Assembly: GCF_014841135.1 (NCBI RefSeq)
Contig: NZ_JACYTN010000015.1
Location: 1 to 64,000 of the forward strand
From: Paenibacillus arenosi
Lineage (GTDB): Bacteria > Bacillota > Bacilli > Paenibacillales > Paenibacillaceae
Direction of reading: 5' to 3'
Length of the DNA: 64,000 nt
Both the position numbers and the translations under genes were made by a program. Below, one piece after another: positions 1 to 8,497 of the stretch (its first letter is position 1; each line of letters begins with the position of its first letter). Below the pieces are notes generated by a model. It was not told where the DNA came from, did no database searches, and saw only the letters and a program-made list of their open reading frames with translations.

Positions 1-118
1 TCCAGCTTCCTTCAGATTCTGCCTCACGACAGACACCCTTGCTCTTGGCTAACGGTAGGCGTTCGCCAGCCCCCGTTCGGGACTTTCACCCTAGAGATGA
101 CGCCCATGCTGGGCGTAC
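1..118 (-). mobile_element. Group II intron, 5' end (class C-like), truncated by window edge
   Basis: Read on the minus strand from 118 downward, the sequence starts GTACGCCCAGCATGGGCG and continues with AGGGTGAAAGTCCCGAAC, GTTAGCC, GCAAGGGTGTC and GAATCTGAAGGAAGC. This is the conserved domain I start of bacterial group II introns and follows, from memory, the Oceanobacillus iheyensis class IIC intron element by element. The first five bases are GTACG where GTGYG is usual. The boundary lies directly behind the T-rich tail of a hairpin terminator (128-153), and insertion behind terminators is the known habit of class C introns. The reverse transcriptase and the 3' end lie beyond the left edge. 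Confidence 0.82.
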
Positions 119-153
119 AACAATAAGAGAAGCGGCCTCATACAGCCGCTTCT
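119..153 (-). terminator. Rho-independent terminator of the repeat-protein gene; intron target
   Basis: A perfect 9-bp stem (128-136 with 145-153, arm AGAAGCGGC) with an 8-base loop is followed on the minus strand by CTTATTGTT. It lies 11 bases after the stop codon at 165. The intron begins immediately behind the T-rich tail. Confidence 0.85.
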
Positions 154-164
154 TTGTGTCCACT

Positions 165-1445
165 TTATTGGGAAGTATAGTCTTGACCTGTCACACTGTG
201 TACTTGTCCTGTCGCTTGATAATTCGTTAGCGCAGAACCCTGATGACCACCTTGTGCATGATAAATGTAGCTATGCACTTGACCCGTTGGTTGATACGAT
301 TGTGGCACTACGTTCTGATGCGCACCATGCGTTTCCGCTGTTACACTGTGAGCCTGGCCCGTTGGATGATAATTCGTTGGCTGCGTATGCGCATAGCTAT
401 TCACTTGACCGGTTGGCTGATACGATTGCGGCACTACGTACTGGTGTGCACCATGGGTTTCCGCTGTTACACTGTGTACTTGACCTGTTGGTTGGTAATG
501 GGATTGTTGTGCATGAACGTGACTCTGTACTTGTCCTGTTGGTTGATAATGCGAGTCAGGTGCATGCGCTTGACTTTGTACTTGGCCAATTGGCTCATAG
601 TGTACTTGCGTTTCTTGCACATGGGCATAACTCTGCACTTGACCTGTTGATTCGTAATGCGGTACCACTTCTTGATGTGCTCCATGCGTTTCCGCTGTAA
701 TACTGTGTACTTGGCCCGTTGATTGATAGTGCGTTTCTGGTGCATGCACATGGCTCTGTACTTGTCCTGTTGGTTGATAATGCGTGTCAGGTGCATGCGC
801 TTGACTTTGTACTTGGCCAATTGGCTGATAGTGCACTTGCGTTTCTTGCACATGAGCATAACTCTGTACTTGACCTGTTGGATCGGTATGCGGCACCACT
901 TCTTGATGCGCTCCATGGGTCTCTGCTGTTACGCTGTGTACCTGACCCGTAGGTTGATAGTGGGTTTGCTGCGCATGGACATAGCTTTGCACTTGTCCTG
1001 TTGGATGGTAATGGGCTTCAGGTGCATGCGCATAGCTTTGGACTTGACCCGTTGAATGATAATGGGATTCTTGCGCATGAGCATGGCTGTGTATTGGTCC
1101 TGTTGGCTGATACGATTGCGGCACTACGTTCTGATGCGCGCCATGCGTATGTGCAGTTACACTGTGTACTTGACCTGTTGGCTGGTAATGTTGAGCTGCG
1201 CCATAATAGTTGTGTCCTGCTGCTGAATAACCAGCTTGGTTATGTAAGGAACCACCTTGCGAATATCCGCCTCCATAGGAACCAGCAGTACCGCTGCTAT
1301 ACCCTGTATAAGCTGGGTATGTATTTTGTTGTTGCGAAAGCGTGTGTCCATATCCACCATAGGACGAATTAGATACGTGCTGCTCTATTCCATGAGCATG
1401 CTGCAACAATTGAGGAGCCTGATGACGCGATTGGTTGTTAGGCAT
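165..1445 (-). CDS. His/Gln-rich tandem-repeat protein of unknown function
   Basis: Predicted 426 aa. The start at 1445 is preceded by AAAGGAGG with 7-base spacing; upstream in-frame ATGs lack a comparable site. I see no signal peptide or membrane segment. After a Gly/Tyr/Gln-rich first 80 residues, the protein is built of PTGQV-centred repeats in two sizes: about 17 residues (YQPTGQVQSYAHAPEAH type) and about 25 residues carrying HSVTAETHGAHQ. These form a higher-order 77-residue unit present twice in tandem. His, Gln, Tyr and Thr are abundant, Cys is nearly absent, and His pairs recur, so metal binding or a structural (spore or surface) role is possible. That is inference; I do not recognise the family. 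The gene has its own terminator, which carries the group II intron. Confidence 0.72.
   Translation of the reverse strand: MPNNQSRHQAPQLLQHAHGIEQHVSNSSYGGYGHTLSQQQNTYPAYTGYSSGTAGSYGGGYSQGGSLHNQAGYSAAGHNYYGAAQHYQPTGQVHSVTAHTHGAHQNVVPQSYQPTGPIHSHAHAQESHYHSTGQVQSYAHAPEAHYHPTGQVQSYVHAQQTHYQPTGQVHSVTAETHGAHQEVVPHTDPTGQVQSYAHVQETQVHYQPIGQVQSQAHAPDTHYQPTGQVQSHVHAPETHYQSTGQVHSITAETHGAHQEVVPHYESTGQVQSYAHVQETQVHYEPIGQVQSQAHAPDSHYQPTGQVQSHVHAQQSHYQPTGQVHSVTAETHGAHQYVVPQSYQPTGQVNSYAHTQPTNYHPTGQAHSVTAETHGAHQNVVPQSYQPTGQVHSYIYHAQGGHQGSALTNYQATGQVHSVTGQDYTSQ
471..932 (-). repeat. Two tandem 231-bp repeat units inside the repeat-protein gene
   Basis: The landmark CTGTGTAC-type sequence (plus-strand reading) recurs at 471, 702 and 933, exactly 231 bases apart, and the sequence between matches closely from unit to unit. 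Each unit encodes 77 residues made of one 25-residue and three shorter PTGQV repeats. Shorter 48-75 bp repeats continue on both sides (about 230-1190). The spacing is a multiple of three, so loss or gain of a unit keeps the frame. Confidence 0.8.
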
Positions 1446-1629
1446 GAAGTAGCCTCCTTTTAGAAATGTTCTGTCATGACGCTGAAGCATGAAATGCTCA
1501 GATTCAGCACATGACGTTATTATGCTTCCAAAGAGAGGAACCTTATTCATCCAATTGTGAATAAACCTCCATGTCATATTTCCCTATTTCCTCACCCTAA
1601 CAACTCGAATGTTCTTGATGTATACGAAC

Positions 1630-1667
1630 CTAAACACAAACAGCCTGCATGCAATTCGCATACAGGC
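1630..1667 (-). terminator. Terminator of prkA
   Basis: On the minus strand, a 10-bp stem (1643-1652 with 1658-1667, one G-T pair) with a 5-base loop is followed by TGTTTGTGTTT, about 60 bases after the prkA stop. Confidence 0.7.
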
Positions 1668-1725
1668 CTTTACCATCTTCACGAAAATGACAACACACTC
1701 ATTAGATCCAATAACAAACAAACCA

Positions 1726-3621
1726 TCACCGGTTCAATAAGCTGCCAACATAACGAAGAAGCTCATTCGCGCACACTGAGCAATAGCCATGCTCATCAAT
1801 AAGTCGAGCTGTTACTTCATTAATCCGCTTCAATTGATTCTCATCAGGCGTCTTCGTCGAAGTCGTAATTTTGACGATATCTTTCAAGTCTGAAAATAGC
1901 TTCTTCTCAATTGCCTCACGCAAACGATCATGGCTGTTATAATCGAACTTCCTGCCTTTTCGAGAATAGGAGGATAACCGAATGAGAATCTCTTCACGGA
2001 ATGCTTTCTTCGCATTTTCCGATACCCCTATTTGCTCCTCAATCGAGCGCATGAGCCTCTCATCCGGGTCCATTTCCTCATCTGTAAGCGGATCTCGGAT
2101 TTTTTTCCAATTGCAAAATGCTTCTATATTGTCTAGATAGTTCTCAAACAACGTCTTCGCCGACTCTTCAAACGAATATACAAATGCCTTCTGTACTTCT
2201 TTCTTCGCTAGCGAATCATATTCTTTGCGAGCAACGGAAATAAAGTTCAAATTCCGCTCTCGTTCTTCTTTTGTAATGGATGCATGCTGATCCAAGCCAT
2301 CTTTTAGCGCACGAAGTACATCCAGCGCGTTAATGCACGAAAGATTTTGCTTAATCAAAGCACTGGAAATTCGGTTAATGACATATCGTGGGTCTACCCC
2401 TGACATTCCTTCTTCAATATACTCGCTCTGCATTTCCTTCAGATCATTTTCCTTGTAACCTTCAACTTCTTCACCATCGTACATTCTCATCTTCTTCAAT
2501 AAATCCATACCTTGCTTCTTCGTTTCTTTCAATCGTGTCAAAATGGAGAATATTGCAGCCGCGCGCAGCGCATGCGGGGCAATATGGATATGGTGCATGT
2601 CACTCTGACCGACCAATTTCTCATATATTTTCTCTTCTTCTGAAACCTTCAAATTGTAAGGAATCGGCATTACGATCATGCGAGATTGAAGAGCTTCATT
2701 TTTCTTATTCGAAATAAAGGCACGGTATTCAGATTCATTCGTATGCGCGATAATTAATTCATCCGCTGAGATCAGAGCGAATCTTCCTGCCTTAAAGTTG
2801 CCTTCTTGCGTTAAGGAAAGCAAGTTCCAGAGAAATTTCTCATCGCACTTCAGCATCTCTTGGAACTCCATGACACCCCGGTTCGCTTTATTCAGTTCAC
2901 CGTCGAAACGATAGGCCCTTGGATCAGATTCAGAGCCATACTCGGTAATTGTTGAGAAATCAATGCTTCCCGTTAAATCTGCAATATCTTGAGATTTCGG
3001 ATCAGACGGACTAAACGTTCCGATACCAATTCGATTCTCCTCTGAGATAAGCACGCGCTCAACTAATACCTTTTCAATTTCTCCATTGTATTCCGTACGG
3101 AGACGCATTTGGCAGGAAGGGCATAAATTGCCCTCAATCCGAACGCCAAGTGCTTTCTCGACTTCTGGTCGAAGTTCATTCGGTACGAGATGCAAAGGTT
3201 CTTCGTGCATCGGGCAGCCTTTGATCGCAAATACAGCGCCTCGCTCTTGCCGCGAATATTGTTCCAAACCGCGCTTGAGCATCGTGACAAGTGTCGATTT
3301 TCCCCCACTTACTGGCCCCATGAGTAATAATATCCGTTTGCGCACATCCAGTCGCTTCGCTGCCGAGTGAAAGTACTCTTCTACTAATTTTTCAATCGCT
3401 CGATCCAATCCGAAAATTTCCTGTTCAAAAAACTTGTAACGCTTATGCCCATTCACTTCTTCCACGCCATGTGAAGAAATCATTTCATACACCCTTGCAT
3501 GGGCGGTCATCGCCGGAGCGGGGTCGTTTCGCAACAGTTCTACGTATTCTTTGAACGTACCGGTCCAGCCAAGCCGTTCACTCTCGGCACGGTGTTCAGC
3601 TATTCGCTTGAAAATGTCCAT
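1726..3621 (-). CDS. prkA: Serine protein kinase PrkA (AAA+ type)
   Basis: The product is 631 aa, the family's usual length. The start at 3621 is preceded by GGAGG eight bases away; an in-frame start 15 bases upstream would lie inside that site. The N-terminal PrkA AAA domain carries a Walker A motif, GPVSGGKST, at about residues 107-115. The C-terminal third is the charged PrkA kinase-like region. A CPSC motif lies near residue 170. In Bacillus, PrkA is a sporulation-associated protein, described as a kinase and also as an AAA+ protease, usually near yhbH and spoVR. Those partners are not adjacent here, so it appears monocistronic, with its own terminator at 1630-1667. Confidence 0.95.
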   Translation of the reverse strand: MDIFKRIAEHRAESERLGWTGTFKEYVELLRNDPAPAMTAHARVYEMISSHGVEEVNGHKRYKFFEQEIFGLDRAIEKLVEEYFHSAAKRLDVRKRILLLMGPVSGGKSTLVTMLKRGLEQYSRQERGAVFAIKGCPMHEEPLHLVPNELRPEVEKALGVRIEGNLCPSCQMRLRTEYNGEIEKVLVERVLISEENRIGIGTFSPSDPKSQDIADLTGSIDFSTITEYGSESDPRAYRFDGELNKANRGVMEFQEMLKCDEKFLWNLLSLTQEGNFKAGRFALISADELIIAHTNESEYRAFISNKKNEALQSRMIVMPIPYNLKVSEEEKIYEKLVGQSDMHHIHIAPHALRAAAIFSILTRLKETKKQGMDLLKKMRMYDGEEVEGYKENDLKEMQSEYIEEGMSGVDPRYVINRISSALIKQNLSCINALDVLRALKDGLDQHASITKEERERNLNFISVARKEYDSLAKKEVQKAFVYSFEESAKTLFENYLDNIEAFCNWKKIRDPLTDEEMDPDERLMRSIEEQIGVSENAKKAFREEILIRLSSYSRKGRKFDYNSHDRLREAIEKKLFSDLKDIVKITTSTKTPDENQLKRINEVTARLIDEHGYCSVCANELLRYVGSLLNR

Positions 3622-3769
3622 CCCTCTTACCTCCATTGCTCCCGATTCACAACACTGCCCTCCATCGCCGTCTTTCTTCTGTCGTCGTTGTTATTAATAG
3701 GCACGTGCCAACTTGAGAATTGACTCGCGCTAATGACCCAGCAAACTTAAAAAGAAAAGTGTATTACAT

Positions 3770-3785
3770 ACCTATGCGCATAGGT
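3770..3785. promoter_or_regulatory. Perfect 16-bp palindrome, candidate operator
   Basis: ACCTATGCGCATAGGT is self-complementary over all 16 bases and lies about 150 bases upstream of the prkA start. It has no T-tract, so it is not a terminator. An operator for a dimeric regulator is a reasonable guess; the regulator is unknown. Confidence 0.45.
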
Positions 3786-3881
3786 GGGATTAGTTTCTAA
3801 CAATTTTGCCTGAGACAACATTGTTACGTTCTCATATAGGAGGCATGACGAGACGGTTCAAACACTAGCTAGCACGAATCG

Positions 3882-3890
3882 TGATATAAT
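3882..3890 (+). promoter_or_regulatory. Extended -10 promoter of the DUF2161 gene
   Basis: TGATATAAT combines the TGn extension with a perfect TATAAT, 77 bases before the predicted start. No good -35 is present at the usual distance, as is common for extended -10 promoters. Confidence 0.6.
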
Positions 3891-3966
3891 GGAGGTTGTA
3901 GCTATTAGGAGTGTTTTGCATACAGCATGGAGGCTGTGCATGAAATAGACAAGGATGGGATGTAGG

Positions 3967-4767
3967 ATGACGAAACGACAAGAAACGGAGCTGTATGCAC
4001 CTTTAAAACAATATTGGGAGCAGTTAGGGTATGAAGTCCGTGCTGAAGTACGGCACTGTGATCTCGTTGCCATTCATCCACAATGTCCAGAGCAGCCAGT
4101 CATTGTCGAGATGAAAGCAAGCGCGAATCTTACCTTACTGCTGCAAGCGCTGGACAGACAAAAATCGGCTGCGCACGTTTTCATCGCAATAGAAGCCAAA
4201 CGCAGCAAACAAGCCAATCAGAAGCGACTGCGTGCTGTTGCTGAGCTGTGCCGTCGCATCGGTATTGGCTTCTTAACGGTAACGCTTTATGCTCGCAAAC
4301 CAGCGTTTGTAGAACTGCATACTGCACCCTACGGGTGGGAAGACCGAAGCTCTCGCTTCTTGTACTCAAACTTAGGAACAGGTGGTAGCATTCATGAAGA
4401 CAACGAGACTTATGATGATCATGATCAAACTCCCCCTATTATTCCTCCAAAAAAGCCAATGGCAGCTCGCCAAGCCAAATTAATACGAGAGTTCAACGGT
4501 CGCAGCGGCGATTACAATGTTGGCGGCTCCACGAAACGCCCACTCGTTACTGCTTACCGAGAGAAGGCACTTCGAGTTGCTCTCGCTTTACAGCAAGGGC
4601 AAAGCAAGCCTGTTCGAGTCAAAGAAGCAAGCGGCATTGGAGATGCCGCTGCTATTCTACGCCACAATTATTATGGGTGGTTCGCCCGCATTGAACGTGG
4701 TCAATACGCTTTGACTAGAGATGGTGAGGCAGCATTGCTGCAATATGCCGAAATTGTAGATGTATAA
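3967..4767 (+). CDS. DUF2161 family PD-(D/E)XK nuclease-like protein
   Basis: Predicted 266 aa from the ATG at 3967, which has AAGGATGG upstream; an ATG at 3955 is possible but its spacing to that site is too short. The N-terminal half contains the pattern HCDLVAI, then VIVEMKAS (residues about 30-55), the D...ExK signature of PD-(D/E)XK phosphodiesterases, which is why I place it in the DUF2161 family. The last 75 residues resemble a small helix-turn-helix-like domain (GIGDAAAILRHNYYGWFARI). An acidic, proline-rich linker at about residues 145-165 joins the halves. The role in the cell is unknown. It is convergent with the aminotransferase gene, with only 15 bases between the stops and no obvious terminator. 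Confidence 0.75.
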   Translation: MTKRQETELYAPLKQYWEQLGYEVRAEVRHCDLVAIHPQCPEQPVIVEMKASANLTLLLQALDRQKSAAHVFIAIEAKRSKQANQKRLRAVAELCRRIGIGFLTVTLYARKPAFVELHTAPYGWEDRSSRFLYSNLGTGGSIHEDNETYDDHDQTPPIIPPKKPMAARQAKLIREFNGRSGDYNVGGSTKRPLVTAYREKALRVALALQQGQSKPVRVKEASGIGDAAAILRHNYYGWFARIERGQYALTRDGEAALLQYAEIVDV

Positions 4768-4782
4768 GTCGGATATTACTTG

Positions 4783-5997
4783 TTACACATCCGCATAGCG
4801 ACCCGTAAATTCGCCAATCGCTTCCCCAAGCCGTTCCATACCTGAACGAATAACATCAGGGGAAGCAAAGGAGTAATTGAGCCGCATCGTATTGCGTTTA
4901 CAGTCTTCCACATAAAATGGGAAGCCTGGTACGAAAGCAACACCTTTCTGTACAGCAACGCGAAGCAAATGTTCAGCATCCAATCCTTCAGGAAGTTCCA
5001 GCCACAAAAACATTCCGCCTTGCGGCTTGTTCCACTGTGAACCTTTCCATACATCATTCTGCTGCAAGCTTGTTATCATCGTCTCCATACGTTCCTTATA
5101 AATGAGAGACACTTTATGAACATGATCATCCAGTGAAAAGGAATCGGAACGGAGTAGCTCACTTAATAGGAGCTGATCCAAAACACTAGAATGCAAATCG
5201 GCCGACTGCTTGCCTCGCGCCAACATTTGAATAATACGCCGATCCGCAGCAACCCAACCTGTACGCAGACCAGGGGCAACCAGCTTGCTAAACGTACTCG
5301 TATATACAACGAGTCGATCTGGCGCATCACCTTCCAAGGCAGCTATTGTTGGCAATTGATGATTCGTGAAGCTTAACTCCCCATATGGATCATCCTCAAA
5401 AATAACGGTTCCTGTGCGACGACACTGATCCAACAATGCTTGACGACGAGCCAAGCTCCATACACGTCCCGTTGGATTGCTAAATGTCGGAACCACATAC
5501 ACCATCTTCGGACGATATTTGTCCAACTTGTAAGCAAGATCTTCTGGAATCATGCCCTCTGCATCACTTTGCACTCCAACAACTTGCGCGCCGTACAGCT
5601 TCATTACCTGCAAGCATGCCAAGTATGTAGGGTTCTCTACTAACACAACATCACCTGGATCAATAAATGCTTTGGCCATCAAATCAATCGTTTGCTGTGA
5701 GCCAGACGTTAGCATAACCATAGCAGGTTCAACCGCGATCTTTTTGTGAAGCTCCATGCGTTTCGCCAATTGCTCGCGCAGTTCCATAATGCCTTCCGTT
5801 ACTCCATACTGCAAAGCTTTAGGACTTTGCTTAAGAACGATATTACTGACCTTGCGAATTGCTTCCATCGGAAACCATTCCTCAGCAGGGAGCCCCCCTG
5901 CAAAGGAGATGATCGATTTACCTTGGGTAAGTTGTAAAATATCACGAACAACCGAACTTTCTACGGATTGAATACGATTGGAAAACATAAATTGCAT
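4783..5997 (-). CDS. PLP-dependent aminotransferase, fold type I (PatA/LysN-like)
   Basis: The product is 404 aa. The opening (ISFAGGLPAEEWFP, residues about 29-42) and the body are typical of the class I/II aminotransferases related to 2-aminoadipate transaminase and the MocR catalytic domain. The PLP lysine lies in STFSKLVAPGLRTGW (about residue 235). NPTGRVWS and FEDDPYGELSF carry the cofactor-binding Asn, Asp and Tyr. There is no N-terminal GntR domain, so it is an enzyme and not a MocR regulator. The start at 5997 has AAAGGAG nine bases upstream, and a good sigma-A promoter lies at 6027-6055. The amino acid substrate cannot be told from sequence. Confidence 0.9.
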   Translation of the reverse strand: MQFMFSNRIQSVESSVVRDILQLTQGKSIISFAGGLPAEEWFPMEAIRKVSNIVLKQSPKALQYGVTEGIMELREQLAKRMELHKKIAVEPAMVMLTSGSQQTIDLMAKAFIDPGDVVLVENPTYLACLQVMKLYGAQVVGVQSDAEGMIPEDLAYKLDKYRPKMVYVVPTFSNPTGRVWSLARRQALLDQCRRTGTVIFEDDPYGELSFTNHQLPTIAALEGDAPDRLVVYTSTFSKLVAPGLRTGWVAADRRIIQMLARGKQSADLHSSVLDQLLLSELLRSDSFSLDDHVHKVSLIYKERMETMITSLQQNDVWKGSQWNKPQGGMFLWLELPEGLDAEHLLRVAVQKGVAFVPGFPFYVEDCKRNTMRLNYSFASPDVIRSGMERLGEAIGEFTGRYADV

Positions 5998-6026
5998 CTG
6001 TCAACGCTCCTTTCATCTTTCTAAAA

Positions 6027-6055
6027 AGAATACACTCCGCCCTCTCGGTTGGCAA
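6027..6055 (-). promoter_or_regulatory. Sigma-A promoter of the aminotransferase gene
   Basis: On the minus strand, TTGCCA (6050-6055), a 17-base spacer and TATTCT (6027-6032), about 30 bases before the start codon. Confidence 0.6.
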
Positions 6056-6074
6056 TTGTTTAATGATGAATAAC

Positions 6075-6112
6075 GAAAAAAACAGAACGAGGAAAGTCTC
6101 CCTTCGTTCTGT
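6075..6112 (-). terminator. Terminator of the ComP-like gene
   Basis: A 9-bp stem (6082-6090 with 6104-6112, arm ACAGAACGA) is followed on the minus strand by a run of seven T, about 30 bases after the stop at 6143. Confidence 0.85.
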
Positions 6113-6142
6113 CTTCTATAAATATATACGTCTAAAACGCGC

Positions 6143-8497
6143 CTATTTCGTTGATACATTCCCACTTCGTGCAAACTCAGACTGCTTCTCTGAGCTCAGC
6201 GGCACATTTACTTGGAGGTAGGAGCCAATCTGATCAGGATATTGCGCGGAAACGAATTTACCATCCAGCATCGTTACTCGGTTACGTAATTGTTTAAACG
6301 TATATTCCTCAATGACTGCCTCATTCATATCGTAATGGAACCCAATCCCATTGTCTTGATAAACAATATGAGCATAACCATCATGAACATTAATCTGAAG
6401 CTGAAGCTCCGTTGCATATCCGTTTACTTTTCCATTGTATAATAGCAGCTGAGAAATACGAAATACACCTGTGACCCATTCTTCTGACTGGATATCCAAT
6501 ACAAGAGAAGGCTCATCTACGTGAAGAATCACTTTCGTTCGATCTGCGAACTCCCTCTCAACCCATTGACGAAGGGCGTTAGCGAACCCAGCTGTTTTTA
6601 ACAGGGTAGGCTTTAACGTCTGACATACATGCTGCAACTGGCTGTTTACTTCAAAAATACTTTCTTTCACTTCAACCAAAACGATTTTGTGCATATCTTT
6701 GCTCAACTCAGAATCTGCACTGTGAAGGCTTTCTTCTAATGCTACCGTGACATCATGAAGTAGACGCATGACGCGCTTCTGAATCTCCGAAGAGAATCTA
6801 CTCCGTTCCTGCTCGTCCATATCGAAGAGATCACCCATCACATTGCGTTCTATCGATTGTCTTAACTTGGAGTTTCTATCTGTATAGCAAGACAATTGCG
6901 TACGGAGCGTTTGAACATGATAAATATGATTCAAGCTAAGTGATAAATAAGTAATCACTTGCTGCATCCACTTATCTTCTTCATGGTTGAGCTTCGCCTT
7001 CGTAGATTTACGAACGATGACGACATAGTAAATCGAGTCCGACTGCAAATTGATTTCATACCAGAAGTAATGATGATGACGGAAATGAGAAGATTTCAAC
7101 TGACGCTCTACTTTTTCTTGGTCGACATCGCCTTCAACTGACATTTCAATCGTACCCAAATGGTCTTTTCGCACAAGCGCAACTCCATCAGCATCAAGCG
7201 CATTCATAATGAGCGGAAGAATTCTCGTATACCACTCGTCTTGATACTGATGCTGGCCAAGCCGCTCCGCAATGACAAGCAATGCGTGATGCAGCTTGTG
7301 CTTCCGCGGAATTAGAACGGTTTCTAATCTATTTACATAATGGTCCAGCGTATGCGTAATGGCAGTAATCACAAATACCATAAACAAATATGTGAAAAAT
7401 TGATAACTAAAAGGACCCTCCTGTTTAAATACGACACCGTACCATCCTAGAATGAGCGCACTCGGTACCATTGCAATTAATACATGAACAAACAATCTCC
7501 TAAGAATGACACCTATATCATTCAGTTGATAACGCATCGTCAACAATGCAAATACAAGCAGCATCATGATGGCAATCCAACCAGCAACAAGCGGAGGCAC
7601 AAACGGCGGTAAGCCCATCAAATGCGGAATGAAAGACAGACCAATGACTGGTATAGCCGCAATGCTCACGATTACAAATACGATGAATACGACCGAGCTG
7701 AAATACGAGCGCTCATGCCTAAATCTTAAATATAATCTCGTTATGTAGATTAATGTGACGCCTACGACAAAGGCAAAAAATAAATAAGTTATCATGTCAT
7801 CAAATTGAGTGGAGGCATAGGACCACTGTGTCAATAAATACATCCATTTGACAACAAGACAAATAATAAGCGAACCGTACAGCCATTTAATATGATTCAT
7901 CGGCAACTTAATGCTAGACTTCTCTTGTATAAAAGAACAAATAAATTGCAGGAACAAAATCGGCAAAATCATAATACCGCTATACATTAACCATCTACCT
8001 ACAATATCTCCACGTATCGAAGCACCATAAGCGACATACACCAAACTAATCGCTAAAAAGAGCAAACTCAACTGCACAATCGCTGTAGATGCTCCTCGTC
8101 TTCGATATAGGAACTGCGAGATAAAGAGCAAAAATATCGTAGATACAACAGGCAATACATCGTATAGATGATGAGGTTCCCCAGGAGTCAGATATAGAAA
8201 ATGATAATATCCGTCTCTCTCTAGTAAAACATTGTCCGCTTGTTCAAGCTTTCCCCACTTTTGCAAATAAAAATGGGTCGCAGCGTCATGTCCATTTACC
8301 TCAACTAGCCGGTCGCCCTTCTGTATATGAAATTCTGCACCGACTCCCCCATTAAGCGCGTAGGATACACGCCAATCATCATCGTCCAATTTGGCATACA
8401 CACCAATAAAAGGGTGTGAAAATGTGACAATTATAAGCCAAATATATACGAGACCGAGAGCAATCAGCCCACACTTGCGTATAAAAGTAAGATTCAT
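6143..8497 (-). CDS. ComP-like membrane sensor histidine kinase (possibly degenerate)
   Basis: Predicted 784 aa from the ATG at 8497, which has GAGGG five bases upstream. One membrane segment (residues about 8-28) is followed by an external PDZ-like stretch (KGDRLVEVNGHDA, about 55-68) and about eight hydrophobic segments up to about residue 385. Then come a GAF-like part, a NarL-family dimerisation helix with LLHDVTVALEE (candidate phospho-His) and a C-terminal HATPase domain with DNGIGF. This is the layout of ComP. The N box reads QLLLYNGKVNG, lacking the usual Glu, so ATP binding may be weak. No ComA, ComQ or ComX gene is adjacent. In Bacillus, ComP-ComA controls lipopeptide synthesis; any such role here is inference. 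Confidence 0.75.
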   Translation of the reverse strand: MNLTFIRKCGLIALGLVYIWLIIVTFSHPFIGVYAKLDDDDWRVSYALNGGVGAEFHIQKGDRLVEVNGHDAATHFYLQKWGKLEQADNVLLERDGYYHFLYLTPGEPHHLYDVLPVVSTIFLLFISQFLYRRRGASTAIVQLSLLFLAISLVYVAYGASIRGDIVGRWLMYSGIMILPILFLQFICSFIQEKSSIKLPMNHIKWLYGSLIICLVVKWMYLLTQWSYASTQFDDMITYLFFAFVVGVTLIYITRLYLRFRHERSYFSSVVFIVFVIVSIAAIPVIGLSFIPHLMGLPPFVPPLVAGWIAIMMLLVFALLTMRYQLNDIGVILRRLFVHVLIAMVPSALILGWYGVVFKQEGPFSYQFFTYLFMVFVITAITHTLDHYVNRLETVLIPRKHKLHHALLVIAERLGQHQYQDEWYTRILPLIMNALDADGVALVRKDHLGTIEMSVEGDVDQEKVERQLKSSHFRHHHYFWYEINLQSDSIYYVVIVRKSTKAKLNHEEDKWMQQVITYLSLSLNHIYHVQTLRTQLSCYTDRNSKLRQSIERNVMGDLFDMDEQERSRFSSEIQKRVMRLLHDVTVALEESLHSADSELSKDMHKIVLVEVKESIFEVNSQLQHVCQTLKPTLLKTAGFANALRQWVEREFADRTKVILHVDEPSLVLDIQSEEWVTGVFRISQLLLYNGKVNGYATELQLQINVHDGYAHIVYQDNGIGFHYDMNEAVIEEYTFKQLRNRVTMLDGKFVSAQYPDQIGSYLQVNVPLSSEKQSEFARSGNVSTK

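Larger units (their letters stand above)
3637..3966. other. Divergent intergenic region prkA / DUF2161 gene
   Basis: About 330 bases lie between two divergent genes. The region holds a perfect 16-bp palindrome (3770-3785) and a probable extended -10 promoter for the rightward gene (3882-3890), both listed separately. I could not assign the prkA promoter; a sporulation sigma factor would be expected, but no clear match is visible. No further coding sequence is apparent. Confidence 0.6.

Noticed and set aside
230-1190. CRISPR-like appearance of regularly spaced repeats
   Set aside because: The repeats are contiguous, coding, of variable length and without unique spacers; no cas genes are present.
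39-1463. Several open frames on both strands across the repeat gene, some over 100 codons
   Set aside because: They are by-products of the in-frame repeat structure (all frames stay open together); none has a ribosome binding site like the one at 1445.
5998-6060. MocR-type GntR regulator fused to the aminotransferase
   Set aside because: The frame starts directly with the aminotransferase fold, and a promoter occupies the upstream region.
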